Below are positions 54,230-64,000 of a stretch of DNA of 64,000 nucleotides, in pieces (within the stretch, counting starts at the first letter, position 1; each line of letters opens with the position of its first letter). The notes beneath the pieces are model-generated. The model saw only the letters and a program-made list of their open reading frames with translations, was not told the DNA's origin and did no database searches. This stretch comes from Clusia tigrina. Its lineage: Eukaryota > Arthropoda > Insecta > Diptera > Clusiidae. The stretch covers positions 26,643,016 through 26,707,015 of the forward strand of contig OV050030.1 of the NCBI GenBank assembly GCA_920105625.2, written 5' to 3'. Made by a program: the position numbers and the translations under genes.

Positions 54230-55560
54230 TCAGATATAATCACAAAGCCAAAATTTAAATGAGTTATCAATAGCTTCATACCATATAAAGCATCTGGCCC
54301 GGATGGCGTAGCTTCAATTGAGATTCAGCAGTCAGAGAATCGTATAATCGAGTGGCTGCTCAGGAAAGAATTAACATACTCGTATATTCCAGAGTAAGGG
54401 TAATTTTTATACCCAAGGCCGGTAAAAGCTCGTACACAGCTCCAGGGGACTCAAGACCCATCAGTCTGTCCTCCGTTTGTCTGAAAATTCTGGAAAGGTT
54501 GTTAGACATTCATTTGAGGCTCACCATAGACAGATAGAAGCTGTCCGTGTCTCAGCATGCCTACTTCAAGGGTAAATCGGTAGAGATAGCTTTACAAGCT
54601 TCAGTCTCTAGTACTGAGTACTCCCTGCATAACAAGGAGTTCTCCCTAGTAGCTTTCCTGGACATTGAGGGAGCTTTTAACAATGTCAATCAGAGTCAAT
54701 AATCGGTTCGCTGCGAGACTTGGAGGTGTACCGCGCCCTTAGCAAGTGGATTGAAAATATGCTTAGTAGCAGGGTGATCAATTCACAGCTGGGGACCGCG
54801 TCGGCCATGAAGTCTGTGTGCAGAGGCACACCTCAAGGAGGAGTTCTTTCACACTTACTCTGGAATCTTGGGGTAAATGAGCTGCTTGTTCGACTGGAGA
54901 GGGAAGGATGTAAAGTATGCGGACGATGTTGCTATTAGTATCTCGGGAAAATACATATCTACTTTGAGAGACTTGAAGCAATACATGTTGAACACTCTCT
55001 CTAAATCGACTACTGACTGTGGTTTGGGGGTTAATCCGACCAAGACTAAGCTGGTGCTCTTCACTAGGAAGTATAAAGATCCTTAATTTATCGCTCCAAA
55101 ACTAATGGGTGTAGATATTAATCTTGTCGAGGAGGCTAAATATCTGGGCGTGATCCTAGATAGGAAGCTGAACTGGAAGGCTAATATAAGCGAGCGCATT
55201 AGGAAGGCTCAGGTAACTCTGTACTCTTGCTAAAGAATTATAGGCAAAAAATGGGGGTTACAGCCTAAAGTAGCCTACTGGATATACACAGCTGTGGTAC
55301 GACCAGTTCTATTTTGTGGGGTGCTTGCTTGGTGGACAGCCATAAGGAAGTCCACATACAACAGGCTGGTAACAAAGGTACAATGAACGGCTGAAGTATT
55401 CATAAGTGGTGCCATCAGAATAAACTCCAAAGGTTTCGCTTAAGTGACTTATCGACTTCGCATAAGAACATTTAGCGAAGTCACCACTTTGAACGAGTTC
55501 AGATTTACTTGCTTAATGGACTGAACGACTTGGTGGGAGATGTGCTACCAAGAGCGATGT
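54230..55560 (+). pseudogene. LINE reverse transcriptase remnant (plus strand)
   Basis: Pieces in correct order and spread over frames: PYKASGPDGVAS (about 54,280), VIFIPKAGKSSYTAPGDSRPISLSSVCLKILERLL (54,391-54,510), a SQHAYFKGKS-like region after a TAG at 54,535, FLDIEGAFNNV (about 54,655, catalytic Asp), RGTPQGGVLSHLLWNLGVNELL (54,823-54,890), KYADDVAIS (about 54,910, catalytic YADD), VNPTKTKLVLFTRKYK, and EAKYLGVILDRKLNWKANI (about 55,133). This is the fingers-palm-thumb of an RNase-H-bearing dipteran LINE. Endonuclease and RNase H are absent. Many stops show it is old. Confidence 0.85.
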
Positions 55561-55969
55561 GCATAGACTAAGATCTTTTTCATAACAAAATATCAATACG
55601 AGTATGTTAAAATATTTGTGCAGACTCCTGTCTTCGACTGAGGTGGCAGGAATATTTGTTACTATTAATTCTCACGCAAAAGTTAACTCCGATACGAGTT
55701 CACATGCATATTCAGCGCAGAAAGCAATCTTGCCTGAACTGTAATAATATAAACAAATTGGGTGTAGCCATATATAAAACTTGATGAGTGATATACTTCA
55801 GAATATGACATTAAAGCAGTCATAAACCAGCCACACATCATACATGCCATTCATATGGCTGGGCGTGAAGGCCACACATAGACCTGCAAGGTCCTTCGCG
55901 GTGCCAGATGGATATCCATTTAAGAGCTGTAGCATGAATCGTTAAACAGAGAGATGCTCTTAGGAAATG

Positions 55970-56540
55970 CTAAGAGCGTAACTGTCCCTTATTGTGCGAC
56001 CTCTTATAGTCCTTCAAACTAAATATTCTGTTTATGTTAGGCGCGTTTTCGATATAGCGAGGCATAGGCATAGTAGATGTTCCAAAGTTTCCCTTGTACC
56101 CTGGTCCCACATTTCCTGCATTCATTGTTTCTGTGAGTCCCATCCTTGTAGCTTGAACCGCAATTAGACAGTGAGCTGTGAGTGTTCCTACTACCATTTT
56201 GCCATCCATCCTCGGAAGTGCCAGTATCAATTTGGTCTGAGTGCCGTACGGTTTGCACATGAGCTTTGCGATTTTACCTGTGGTAGTACTCCACCTTTCT
56301 TCCACCTTTCTCATCATGTCATCTTTCATACGGCTATTGATCATTTTTAGAGTAATCAGTACTTTACTTTCTGCGCGTTTGGTAGTAAGATTCCCCTTTT
56401 TGCAATGGCATCTGCACTCCCGTATCCTTCTCTGGCCCCCAGTAGATATATAGCTTCCGATTGGTGACCAGTCTATACATTTCTGGAAGATGCACGTTAT
56501 AGAATTGATCGCAGCCTGGCTATCTATTGTGAAGATGAAA
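55970..56540 (-). pseudogene. LINE RNase H and C-terminal zinc remnant
   Basis: The minus-strand ORF 56,566-55,970 begins near FTIDSQAAINSI, the RNase H TDSQAAI motif, and continues to VGTLTAHCLIAVQATRMGLT, with the zinc region in another frame (NECRKCGTRVQGKLWN..., 56,110-56,070). The order is that of the tail of LINE ORF2. The upstream boundary coincides with a dispersed repeat at 56,553. Decayed by frameshifts. Confidence 0.7.
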
Positions 56541-56552
56541 TTCGTCCACTGA

Positions 56553-56710
56553 TAAATTTCACCCACACAAAATGTTGCTTATTCAAAAAATAATGAATCA
56601 AAGTAGGCGAATCAGATTTTGATTTGTTTGTTTCTATCTCTTGTATGAAACCAATTCTCAATCACGTTAAACTTTCAGTGGGTTAAATATTGATTGAGAA
56701 TCAAAAAGGA
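56553..56710 (-). mobile_element. Dispersed repeat, copy 2 (unclassified)
   Basis: Reverse-orientation relative of 47,625-47,815, beginning AAATTTCACCCACACAAAATG on the plus strand. It adjoins the start of the LINE RNase H remnant, so it may have inserted into or next to that element. Confidence 0.6.
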
Positions 56711-57299
56711 GAGTAAGAACAAAACAGAGTAAGAAACAAAGCAGAGTAACAACATGCCTCCATGCCATTCCTTCTTCTCAATAGTTGTTTTTATTTGCTT
56801 CCGCAAGCTAAGAATAGGAGTCACATAATCTGTGTTGATCGTGAGACTTCGACCTACAGAGCAATGTCCGAAGGATCGGAGAGAGAATTGTTTAGTAACA
56901 AATAACCTTTCCGTTGATTTTGCACAAGGCTTTCTGGAAAGAGATCGATTGGAGGTAGATTGTGAGTAGTGTTAAGGTGTAATCCTTAAGGCTCCCATCA
57001 CACACAGTGCCGCAAGTCTTTGGACTCTTCCCATAGGTCTGCAGTAAGTTTTCTTCCTAACAGCAGTCTACAAGCCATTCATACAAATTAAAGACTGTTT
57101 TGGGGACTTGGTCCAGAGTCTTCGCAGAGACGTTTTTTTGTGTTTCCACGATTTTATTGTATTCTGTCTTAAACTTATAAACATTTGACAATGATGCATG
57201 TATATACTGCTATCTCTAACATATAATCTTGAAAGGTCTGCGTCCATTGGGTCAAGCCTTATAATTACAAGAAAAAGGTTTTCCATTGGGTCATGCCTT
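56711..57299. other. Short spacer with a ~40-bp tandem duplication
   Basis: Two copies of a ~40-bp unit starting ATTGGGTCAWGCCTT lie at 57,246-57,300. No gene is recognised. Confidence 0.4.
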
Positions 57300-57329
57300 C
57301 TAATTCCAAAAAAAGTTCATTTTTATTTG

Positions 57330-57860
57330 TCATTCTAAATCATTACCATATTTCGTGGTGTCTTGCGCTTTAGTCTTATGAATGATGTTAGTGGAGGGAG
57401 ACATAAGGCTGGAAGCCCCTTCATTCGGATGCGATTGGCGACGATTTTTATTCCTTGTACTTTGAAAGTTAACTTCATTCCTTATAAATGGCACTTCTGA
57501 TTCTCTGTGAATCTGGGCATTGTTAACGAACCATGGAGCATCGACAATAGTTCGAATAGTCATCGATTGGAAACGTTGTAGTATTTCAATGTTGGAACTT
57601 GAAGCGGTGCTCCACAATTGGATCCCGTAAGTCCAAATCGGTTTCAGGATGGTTTTATGTATCCGCAACTTATTTTCAATGGATGGGACTGACTTACGCT
57701 GGAGCAACCAGTACAAAATTTTAATCGCAGAGTTTTCTGTTTTGCAAGTATATGAGACTTCCATGTTAGCCACCGGTTAAGATATATACCTAGATAGTTT
57801 TACTCAGTCGCTCGGGGAAATGTACAATTGTTCATCGTAAGGGCAGGGCAACCGCCGTAT
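57330..57860 (-). pseudogene. Jockey-like LINE ORF2, thumb and C-terminal part
   Basis: On the minus strand from about 57,860: GGCPALTMNNCTFPRATE, a stop, NYLGIYLNRWLTWKSHILAK, a frameshift, then the ORF 57,773-57,330 with SIENKLRIHKTILKPIWTYGIQLWSTASSSNIEILQRFQSMTIRTIVDAPWFV. The NK..I.KTILKPIWTYGIQLWG region is a hallmark of Jockey-clade elements after the YADD motif. It is on the same strand and in the expected order relative to the Jockey RT start at 59.4-59.8 kb, so it may be the other half of that element. Confidence 0.8.
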
Positions 57861-58009
57861 TTTAGTATATAAGTTATAGGGAGGCAGGTAAAATGGCTGG
57901 CAACCTTGGGTCGCCTCAATTAGCAATAGTGCCGTTTTGTTTGCCATGTCCTCGCGAGCCTAAAGAAAATGATAATATACTTTCGTAACATTTACAAAAA
58001 CAAAGTTCT

Positions 58010-58200
58010 AAGCTATAGCAACGCCCTAGACTCTCCAGAAAAGGATTTCTAAGATATATGAGTCTGAAGCGAGTGAGGGCTGGGCAATCACAAAGAAAGT
58101 GTATGACTGTTTCTCCTCCTGTGAGTGTTTACAGCTCCTTCAATGAGCATTGTACAGAATGCCCATTTTTTCAGCGTGTGTATCGTTAGTCCAATGAAGT
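58010..58200 (-). pseudogene. Possible LINE zinc-tail scrap
   Basis: The minus strand holds a decayed sequence similar in layout to the C-terminal Cys/His tails of other LINEs here (GGAGCTGTAAACACTCACAGGAGGAGAAACAGTCATACAC reads as an E-rich to HTL-like segment). The match is weak and spans stops. Confidence 0.3.
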
Positions 58201-58532
58201 AAAAGTTATATGTACAGACTTATTTTCATTCGGTCTAATAACAGTCCTTAATCCATTTCGTGACGTCATTCAGACTTTCTTCCAATTTTTAGCAGTAATT
58301 TTCTGAGGACATAATAGCCGTTTGATCTTCGAAAGTGCCTACAATGACATTACTTGAGGCAGTCGGATCTGACGTGAATAAAAGTTACAAAATTAGTTCA
58401 AAGGCACTTCCTTCAGGAACCCAGTATTGATTTTTTGGAATGTGGAATCCTTGTCACCATGTTTGATGTAAGAATCCCCATTAGACAGATATTATTAAAA
58501 GATAAAGTTTCACTGGCTGCAGAATTAATAAC

Positions 58533-59280
58533 TTACACAGTTTTGGTTTTACGAATTTCTCCGAAGACTTCCGGCAAACAAATGGTCGTGTACCACTCAG
58601 AATTGACCGTCCTACGTTGCTCAAGTGGAACAGTGGCCACATTCGGCCGAAGAAACAGGCGACCATTTGCTTCGCTGTGCTTTTTCCACGAACAGCTTTT
58701 GCTGAATTTACCTCGTCTTGGAATACCCACACGGTCGATTGTTGTTTTGTTTCTGGCTCATACGCATATATCCATGATTCTTCACCTGTCACGATTTTAT
58801 ACACGTCTTTTGAAGCACCACTGTCGAAATTTTTAATCATTTCCTTACACCAATTGACACGAGCCTTTTTTGAACGATTGCCAAATTATGTGGGATCCAA
58901 CGCGAACAAATCTTTTTTACAGCCAAATGTTCATGCAATATTGAATGTATGGAAGTGGAAGTAATGCCCAAGGTGCCCTTTATCTCAGGATATGTCACAC
59001 GACGATCTTGCATTATCAGTTCACGCACTGCATCGATGTTTTGTGGCAGAGCAACCGATTTTGGATGACCTTCACGGAGTTCGTCGGCGACCGAAATACG
59101 ACCACGATTGAATTCACTGTACCAGCGATATACTGTGGTTTTTGATGGTGCTTTATCGCCATACAAAGAACTGAGTTCATCGACACATTCTTGTTGAGAT
59201 AATCCTCGTCGAAAGTTGTGAAAAATAATCCAACGAAAAACTTCTCTTGAAATTTCCGTTTTTTGGCCAAATTGATTTTC
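58533..59280 (-). pseudogene. mariner transposase pseudogene (second type)
   Basis: N-terminal helix-turn-helix: REVFRWIIFHNFRRGLSQQE, then DKAPSKTTVYRWYSEFNRGR (ORF 59,166-58,837) and RVTYPEIKGTLGITSTSIHSIL. After a frameshift near 58,840: KDVYKIVTGEESWIYAYEPETKQQS, where the first catalytic Asp position in GDESW reads Glu (GEESW). Another frameshift near 58,650 leads to VPLEQRRTVNSEWYTTICLPEV (to 58,533). The second and third catalytic Asp regions are absent. It is a different lineage from the mariner at 37-38 kb; I do not assign a subfamily. Confidence 0.85.
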
Positions 59281-59434
59281 TTAACTCACTGTGCAACAAA
59301 ACAAACAGCACTTGTACATCAACACGTTGTGAGTACGGTTATGCTAAAAAATGTCAAACTTTATTATGGTGTTGCCAGATTTTAGCTATTGACATTAGTG
59401 TTGCCAGTTCCCTAAATATAAATAGTACCCCTCG
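58533..59434 (-). mobile_element. Second mariner type, 3'-truncated
   Basis: The right end at 59,434 (plus-strand ...GTACCCCTCG then TA) begins, on the minus strand, CGAGGGGTACTATTTATATT, followed by AGGGAACTGGCAACACTAATG. The same terminus, inverted, appears at 63,870. Transposase pieces follow. The element stops near 58,533, before the second catalytic Asp, so about a third is missing. It sits in the RT region of a Jockey-like LINE whose frame breaks exactly at 59,435. Confidence 0.85.
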
Positions 59435-59435
59435 T

Positions 59436-59870
59436 ATTAAGAAAAGCAACTGTACAAAATTCTTTATTTTCGTAGTTTTGGTGGATCTTCTCCGGAGTAA
59501 GTCCATGTATGAATCTTCCGAAATCCAAATTGATGTTTCGGGATGATTTTTTCGCTTCAACGATTGGCATTAGCTTCTTGATTATAAGGATTTCAATCAT
59601 TTTTGAAATCATTGGAAGCAAACTGATGGGACGATAATATTTCGGATCAGCACCACTTTTACCAGGCTTTATAATCATCTTTATTTCTGCCACTTTCCAT
59701 TGTGCGGGGTTGTGGCTTCTTAGTAGTGCAGCCTTAAGTGCGTTTCTTAAAAGTGGTGTTTTCGAAAGAAGTAACTCTTTAAGTACTTCCTTTGTGAAGT
59801 CATATCCTGGAGCTTTTCTGTCATTCAAATTCTCTAATTTCCTGAGATATATTTCATAGGCAGAGTATTA
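59436..59870 (-). pseudogene. Jockey-like LINE reverse transcriptase N-terminal part
   Basis: The minus-strand ORF from 59,828: NDRKAPGYDFTKEVLKELL, QWKVAEIKMIIKPGKSGADPKYYRPISLLPMISKMIEIL, then a decayed GFR-like region and NKEFCTVAFLN, where the conserved catalytic FLDI would follow. The frame is cut there by the mariner end at 59,434. The order KAPG-PGK-YRPISLLP-FLD is the start of a Jockey RT. The remaining RT palm is not seen; the thumb reappears at 57.86 kb. Confidence 0.85.
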
Positions 59871-62567
59871 GACACTTAAACACCAGGCTATAGTATACAA
59901 ACCAATTCCCAATCTGGTGGAGTCTAGGCATCATATCTAATATGGCAAGACTCCACAACCATATGGCATACTATACTGACTCATCGGTGACATAAAACTA
60001 ATGCCGCGAGAGAGAATTATCAGCATTAACTTTGTCCTAATCATGATAACTAGTACAGTGGTCGTTGACCGAAAGCTCTCTTTAAGGGTCTGAAGGAATT
60101 ATTTTTACTATCTTGCGTTTGAAACAAAATATGCCCTGTAGAAACCAATATGCTCGTAAATTATAGATCTCTAATTACTTTTATTGAGACCTAACTAGTT
60201 AACTTTACCCGAAATCCATAATCTGTTGAATAAATTTGTGCTCAATAGGAAATGATTAAATTACTTGTGGCTGGTGAAAATCATGGTTTCTCTGGTTGAC
60301 ATATTGTTTCTTTTTCAAAGTATCGATGTTCACTCCCATTTACAAGTACAACAAACTTGTGCACCGTCGTTTATTTGCCATATTTCTCAAAATTGTCGCA
60401 CATCATCGCATCTACCTTTCCTAATCTTTCAATGACGCAAATAGACTCATTTTTCATTTCCTGTACTCGTCCAGGAAACTAATTTTATGTTCTCCTTCAG
60501 CGCTGGATGTGAACATATTCAATTAAATCTTTCCACACTGCTTTGTTTTGACAATTTGTGTGGACACTGGAGATAAAATGATGAAGCGAATGTACTCGTA
60601 CTATTGTGTATTGTCGTTGTGTCCTACAGTTGATATGATGTCCTCTTATCAAACTAAAGTACACCTTTTACTAAGAGGCGGAGTGAAAATGCACAATCCC
60701 TCTCCATTTGTCCTACAATCACTGTCGTCCTTAATAGCTGGATAAACCCACCGGATGTGTGTTCAAAAAGATTGAACTTTTAACACAATTGCAACAATAA
60801 TTAACTGATAGTGGAGTGTAGTAGTTCATTCATAGGGGATTGTGAACTTCGCCATCACAGATGCCAATATACTATTTCCGATTTAAACGAATTCAAGGAT
60901 AACAGGATGAAACAAAACGTTTTCTTTGGTTACTTTACATATATGACAGGAAGAAACAAGGTGAAGTGGTTGAACCTTTTTTGTCAATGTATGACATAAG
61001 AAATTTTCATCAATTTTTACTGTTCACTCTGTGATTCTCTTCAAGTTAAACTGTGCCGTGTCTATTGGCAATCACTGGGAAACTTGTCCATTGACACCAC
61101 TCGTTACTTGTTTTAAATATAAAGGAAGTGCAAATAGGGTGAATATGTAAAGAGACAATTGATAGATAGTTTAGTTAAGTCAGCGATTGTTCCAATGATA
61201 GGCAAATGTGTTGTTAGATGACTTCTCAAGTGCATCCTTTGGGATTTTTTTTTGGGATTGGAAGCCTCCGCCACGAAAAAGAAGAACCCTCTTTGCACTT
61301 TGAATGAAATAAACATATGTTTGATAACAAATGCACTTACGACTTCGACACTATCACCACCCACTTTCCCCCGAAACATTTTTTGAACCCATTCTGCGCC
61401 CATGGGATTTATTGTTCTTTCATCGTCATTTAATATTTTTATTATGTAGAATCATTTAAGTTTCCTGTAAAATTTAAGTTAATCAATGATACGAACCACA
61501 TATTTTGGGTGTATCCATAATGCTAATAAAAATTCACTCAGCTCAAGCAATGCAATTATGCAATCTTTGAAAATGGAATCACCAAATCGATATGCAAATT
61601 GCGTGGAAGTCAAAAGAGAAACTCTGTTGTGCCCACTTCTTGGTCAAACGAAGAAAGGACACTTCATGTTGTGGCAGGCCAAGCAATTTATTTACAATGA
61701 AATAATTGCTATGCTGTCATTATGCAAATAGCCAAGCAAGGCCGGTGCTTTGCCATTGCTGAAGTTGGCTATTCAGCGCGTGCAGAGTGCATTACAGAAG
61801 CGTAAATGTAGCTGGATAGAATTTGTCTTTTGTTGTGGTTTGTGTACATTGTATTAGCTGGCAAAGGGGGGTTCGCAGAAGGCATTTCCTTTTAATTCTG
61901 AACTCCTCTACTCTTGTATTTAGAGAGGACATGGAGTATATTTGCACATAAGTGCGCTATCTTCAAACAATAAAACGGAGAGTCCTCGGTACACAGCCTG
62001 CAACTTTACCCAATAGTTATTAGGATTATTATGAATATGTTTGCGTATTTTTGCTGCAGAATATGCGTGCATTCATTGTTGGGTTTCACATATGTAACAT
62101 GGTTTGTCTCCGCTCTGAATTTGAATATGATTTGAATATAACAAAACAATTTTCAACCATTTTGGAATGTTTGCTATTTTTCTTGCAGCTCCTTGTGTGC
62201 TTCCTTGTAAAAATATCGAACTTACGAGTACTGTAAGAATCAACGATAAAGAGCACAGCGAAATTTATAGGTTACGCCTACTTTAAAAGTCATTCTCAAT
62301 TTTGCCTCATAAAATATAAAATTCCAAAAATTAATTCACAATAGTGTAAAATGACAATTTTAATTCGTGCTGCCCAAAAGTATGCTACGAAATCGATCGT
62401 TTGTCATATTCATAATGCATCAAATTTTTGGTAAAATAGAAATGGAAATTCAGATTTATTGTATATATTTATTTTTATTATTTAATAAAATAATTTTTAA
62501 ATTTAGTTTTTTATTATTAATTAATCAAAATTTACCTGTTATAAAATATACACATTTAAGCAGATCT
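59871..62567. other. Intergenic DNA, no recognised element
   Basis: AT-rich unique sequence with short ORFs only. The patch 61,690-61,800 is GC-richer. No gene, tRNA or transposon signature was found. Confidence 0.45.
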
Positions 62568-62752
62568 ATTATTATTATATCTTACACCATAATTAATTAT
62601 GATAGCAAGGTGTCGGGGGAATGAGTTCTAACTACTGATGCCTACGACTCGAAGAGAAAGGGATTTTTTTAGAAAGAAGCATTTTCGAGACCAAGCCCGT
62701 GGCAGAATTTGAACTTGCGACCCTCGGGGTGTGAGTCTAGCATGCTTACCAA
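62568..62752 (-). mobile_element. tRNA-derived SINE (copy 3)
   Basis: Same family as 50,464-50,672: a TTA tail at 62,568, the TTACACCATAATTAATTATG segment, CGACTCGAAGAGAA, GAGACCAAGCCCGTGGCAG, a diverged B-box complement (GAATTTGAACTTG at 62,705-62,717) and GTGAGTCTAGCATGCTTACC. The A-box end is truncated or mutated (TTACCAATGG). No TSD found. Confidence 0.78.
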
Positions 62753-62756
62753 TGGA

Positions 62757-63265
62757 GGAGGCACCAGAATTATTATTTGTTTTAATTTAAAACCAAACAA
62801 AAATGATATCAACAATATGTATTGCGGGTTGAAACTTGCCAAAATAAAAGGACCACGAGTAAGATTTTCAACTGCATCCGTTGACGAAATATTGATATAG
62901 CTCTTAGAAGTATAAAATGTTAGAAATATCTACCTATCCACAAGTGTATTGGATTCAGTTCGTCAGTTCGTATTCCAATCTGGCTGGGTACATATGAATT
63001 GGCATGCATATAAATGGGTAGACATGATTATAGCAATTAATTAAGTCATTTGTATAGTAAACATAATCTTCCAGAGTTTTGTAGACAAGTATGAGCTGCT
63101 GAGTTTCACTGTACTAGGATCGAATTTAAGCTACAAGTGTAATTTCCTTGGAGGAAATTCATGGTTAATGGTAGCTTTTGAAGCGGAAATATTGGTTAAT
63201 GAATCCACAATATAAGCTGAATGGATCAATTCTGCGGTTACAGTAGTTTGTTCAGCTTTGTCAAT
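62757..63265. other. Spacer, nothing recognised
   Basis: AT-rich unique sequence with no supported feature. Confidence 0.4.
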
Positions 63266-63554
63266 AGTTTGATTCTCAGTTCAGCCTGTGGAAAGTTAAA
63301 TAATTGACTATTTCTCCTTCATCAACCTCACAAACTTCTTCGATAATGTGGGTAAGAACCAAATCTCGAGGCAGTAAAGGAAAAATCTTTCTAGCGATGA
63401 GAGTCATATTAGCAGTGGATTGTCACCAGTTTGATTGGTATTTGTGGAAAATTAAATGATTAACTATTTGTTCTTACTTCAACTTCACAAATACCTACGA
63501 TAATGTGGGTAAGGACCAAATCTTGAGGCAGCAAAGCAAAATTCTTTCTAGCGA
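63266..63554. repeat. Tandem duplication (~130 bp units)
   Basis: Units at 63,266-63,398 and 63,428-63,554 share GTTTGATT, GATAATGTGGGTAAG, ACCAAATCT.GAGGCAG and CTTTCTAGCGA. About 80% similar by eye. No coding signal. Confidence 0.7.
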
Positions 63555-63867
63555 AATATGGAAAATAGCTAATATGACTCTATATTAGGAATTTTCCATA
63601 TTTCGGTTGAAAAGGAAGATGTGAAGTAAAAATAGAAAATATGTATTAATGAAGAAATGAAGGACGACAGAATCATCTCAATGATTTTCAAATTTATTTC
63701 AGGATCTCCAGCAGCTTTTAACTGATTGGAATATATAAAGTCTGCCGTGATTGCATCAAAAGCAAATTTCTGTTTCAAACCGATACTTAATATGAATTAC
63801 TATCTAATTCACATCATGCCATAGTAGATGGAAACATTCTGGCTATCCAACGTATCATCCCAAGTTA

Positions 63868-64000
63868 TACGAGAGGTACTATTTATATTTAGGGAACTGG
63901 CAACACTAATGTCAATAGCTAAAATCTGGCAACACCATAATAAAGTTTGACATTTTTTAGCATAACCGTACTCACAACGTGTTGATGTACAAGTGCTATT
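63868..64000 (+). mobile_element. mariner 5' end (second type), runs off the window
   Basis: TA at 63,868-63,869, then CGAGAGGTACTATTTATATT and the 5' UTR to the window end. It is the near-identical reverse complement of 59,300-59,434: about 125 bp with only one or two differences plus a few at the very end. The transposase should start ~140 bp beyond the window. Orientation is opposite to the copy at 58.5-59.4 kb. Confidence 0.88.

Overview
This is a gene-poor, repeat-rich stretch of an insect nuclear genome, most likely a higher fly (Diptera, possibly tephritid-like). The evidence is an AT-rich background with CAA, GA and TA microsatellites, non-LTR elements of the R1, RTE-like, Jockey and RNase-H-bearing types, mariner elements, and a gypsy-group errantivirus with an env gene. 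Species was not determined. I found no convincing host protein-coding gene, rRNA or functional tRNA. By my boundaries a little over a third of the window is transposon-derived, and the rest looks like intergenic or intronic DNA.

Layout. 1-5.2 kb: unique DNA, a 23-bp minisatellite, a short LINE 3' end with target-site duplication (TSD), and a palindromic MITE. 5.4-18.4 kb: three dispersed copies of one hAT-like MITE with 8-bp TSDs, several LINE 3' fragments, two consecutive R1-type C-terminal fragments set in GA-rich DNA, and an RTE-like fragment. 20.4-21.4 kb: a satellite whose 117-bp higher-order unit creates a false 237-codon ORF. 23.7-31.7 kb: a LINE 3' end, then a near-complete but frameshifted RTE-like LINE (about 3.4 kb, minus strand) carrying a nested 159-bp LINE insertion with a perfect 12-bp TSD, then two more LINE fragments. 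34.9-38.6 kb: another LINE 3' end, a possible initiator cluster and a dead mariner (minus strand).

38,680-46,299: an errantivirus-like LTR retrotransposon on the plus strand with 297-bp LTRs, lysine-tRNA-type primer site, gag, protease, RT, RNase H, integrase, env, polypurine tract and TATA target duplication. Its LTRs differ at about seven positions, but gag, pol and env all carry stops or frameshifts. The env splice signals and a gag-pol slippery run are still visible.

46.3-64 kb: unique AT-rich DNA with tRNA-derived SINEs, a mariner remnant inside a local duplication, LINE fragments on both strands, a Jockey-like element interrupted by a second mariner type, and at the window edge an inverted copy of that mariner's 5' end.

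The elements form a graveyard of mostly minus-strand fragments, not an operon or pathway. The most novel-looking items are the hAT-like MITE with internal 21-bp repeats, the overlap of a micro-uORF stop with the env splice donor, LINE families ending in TACC/TAACC-type repeats in place of poly(A), and an excess of the octamer TACGAGTA.
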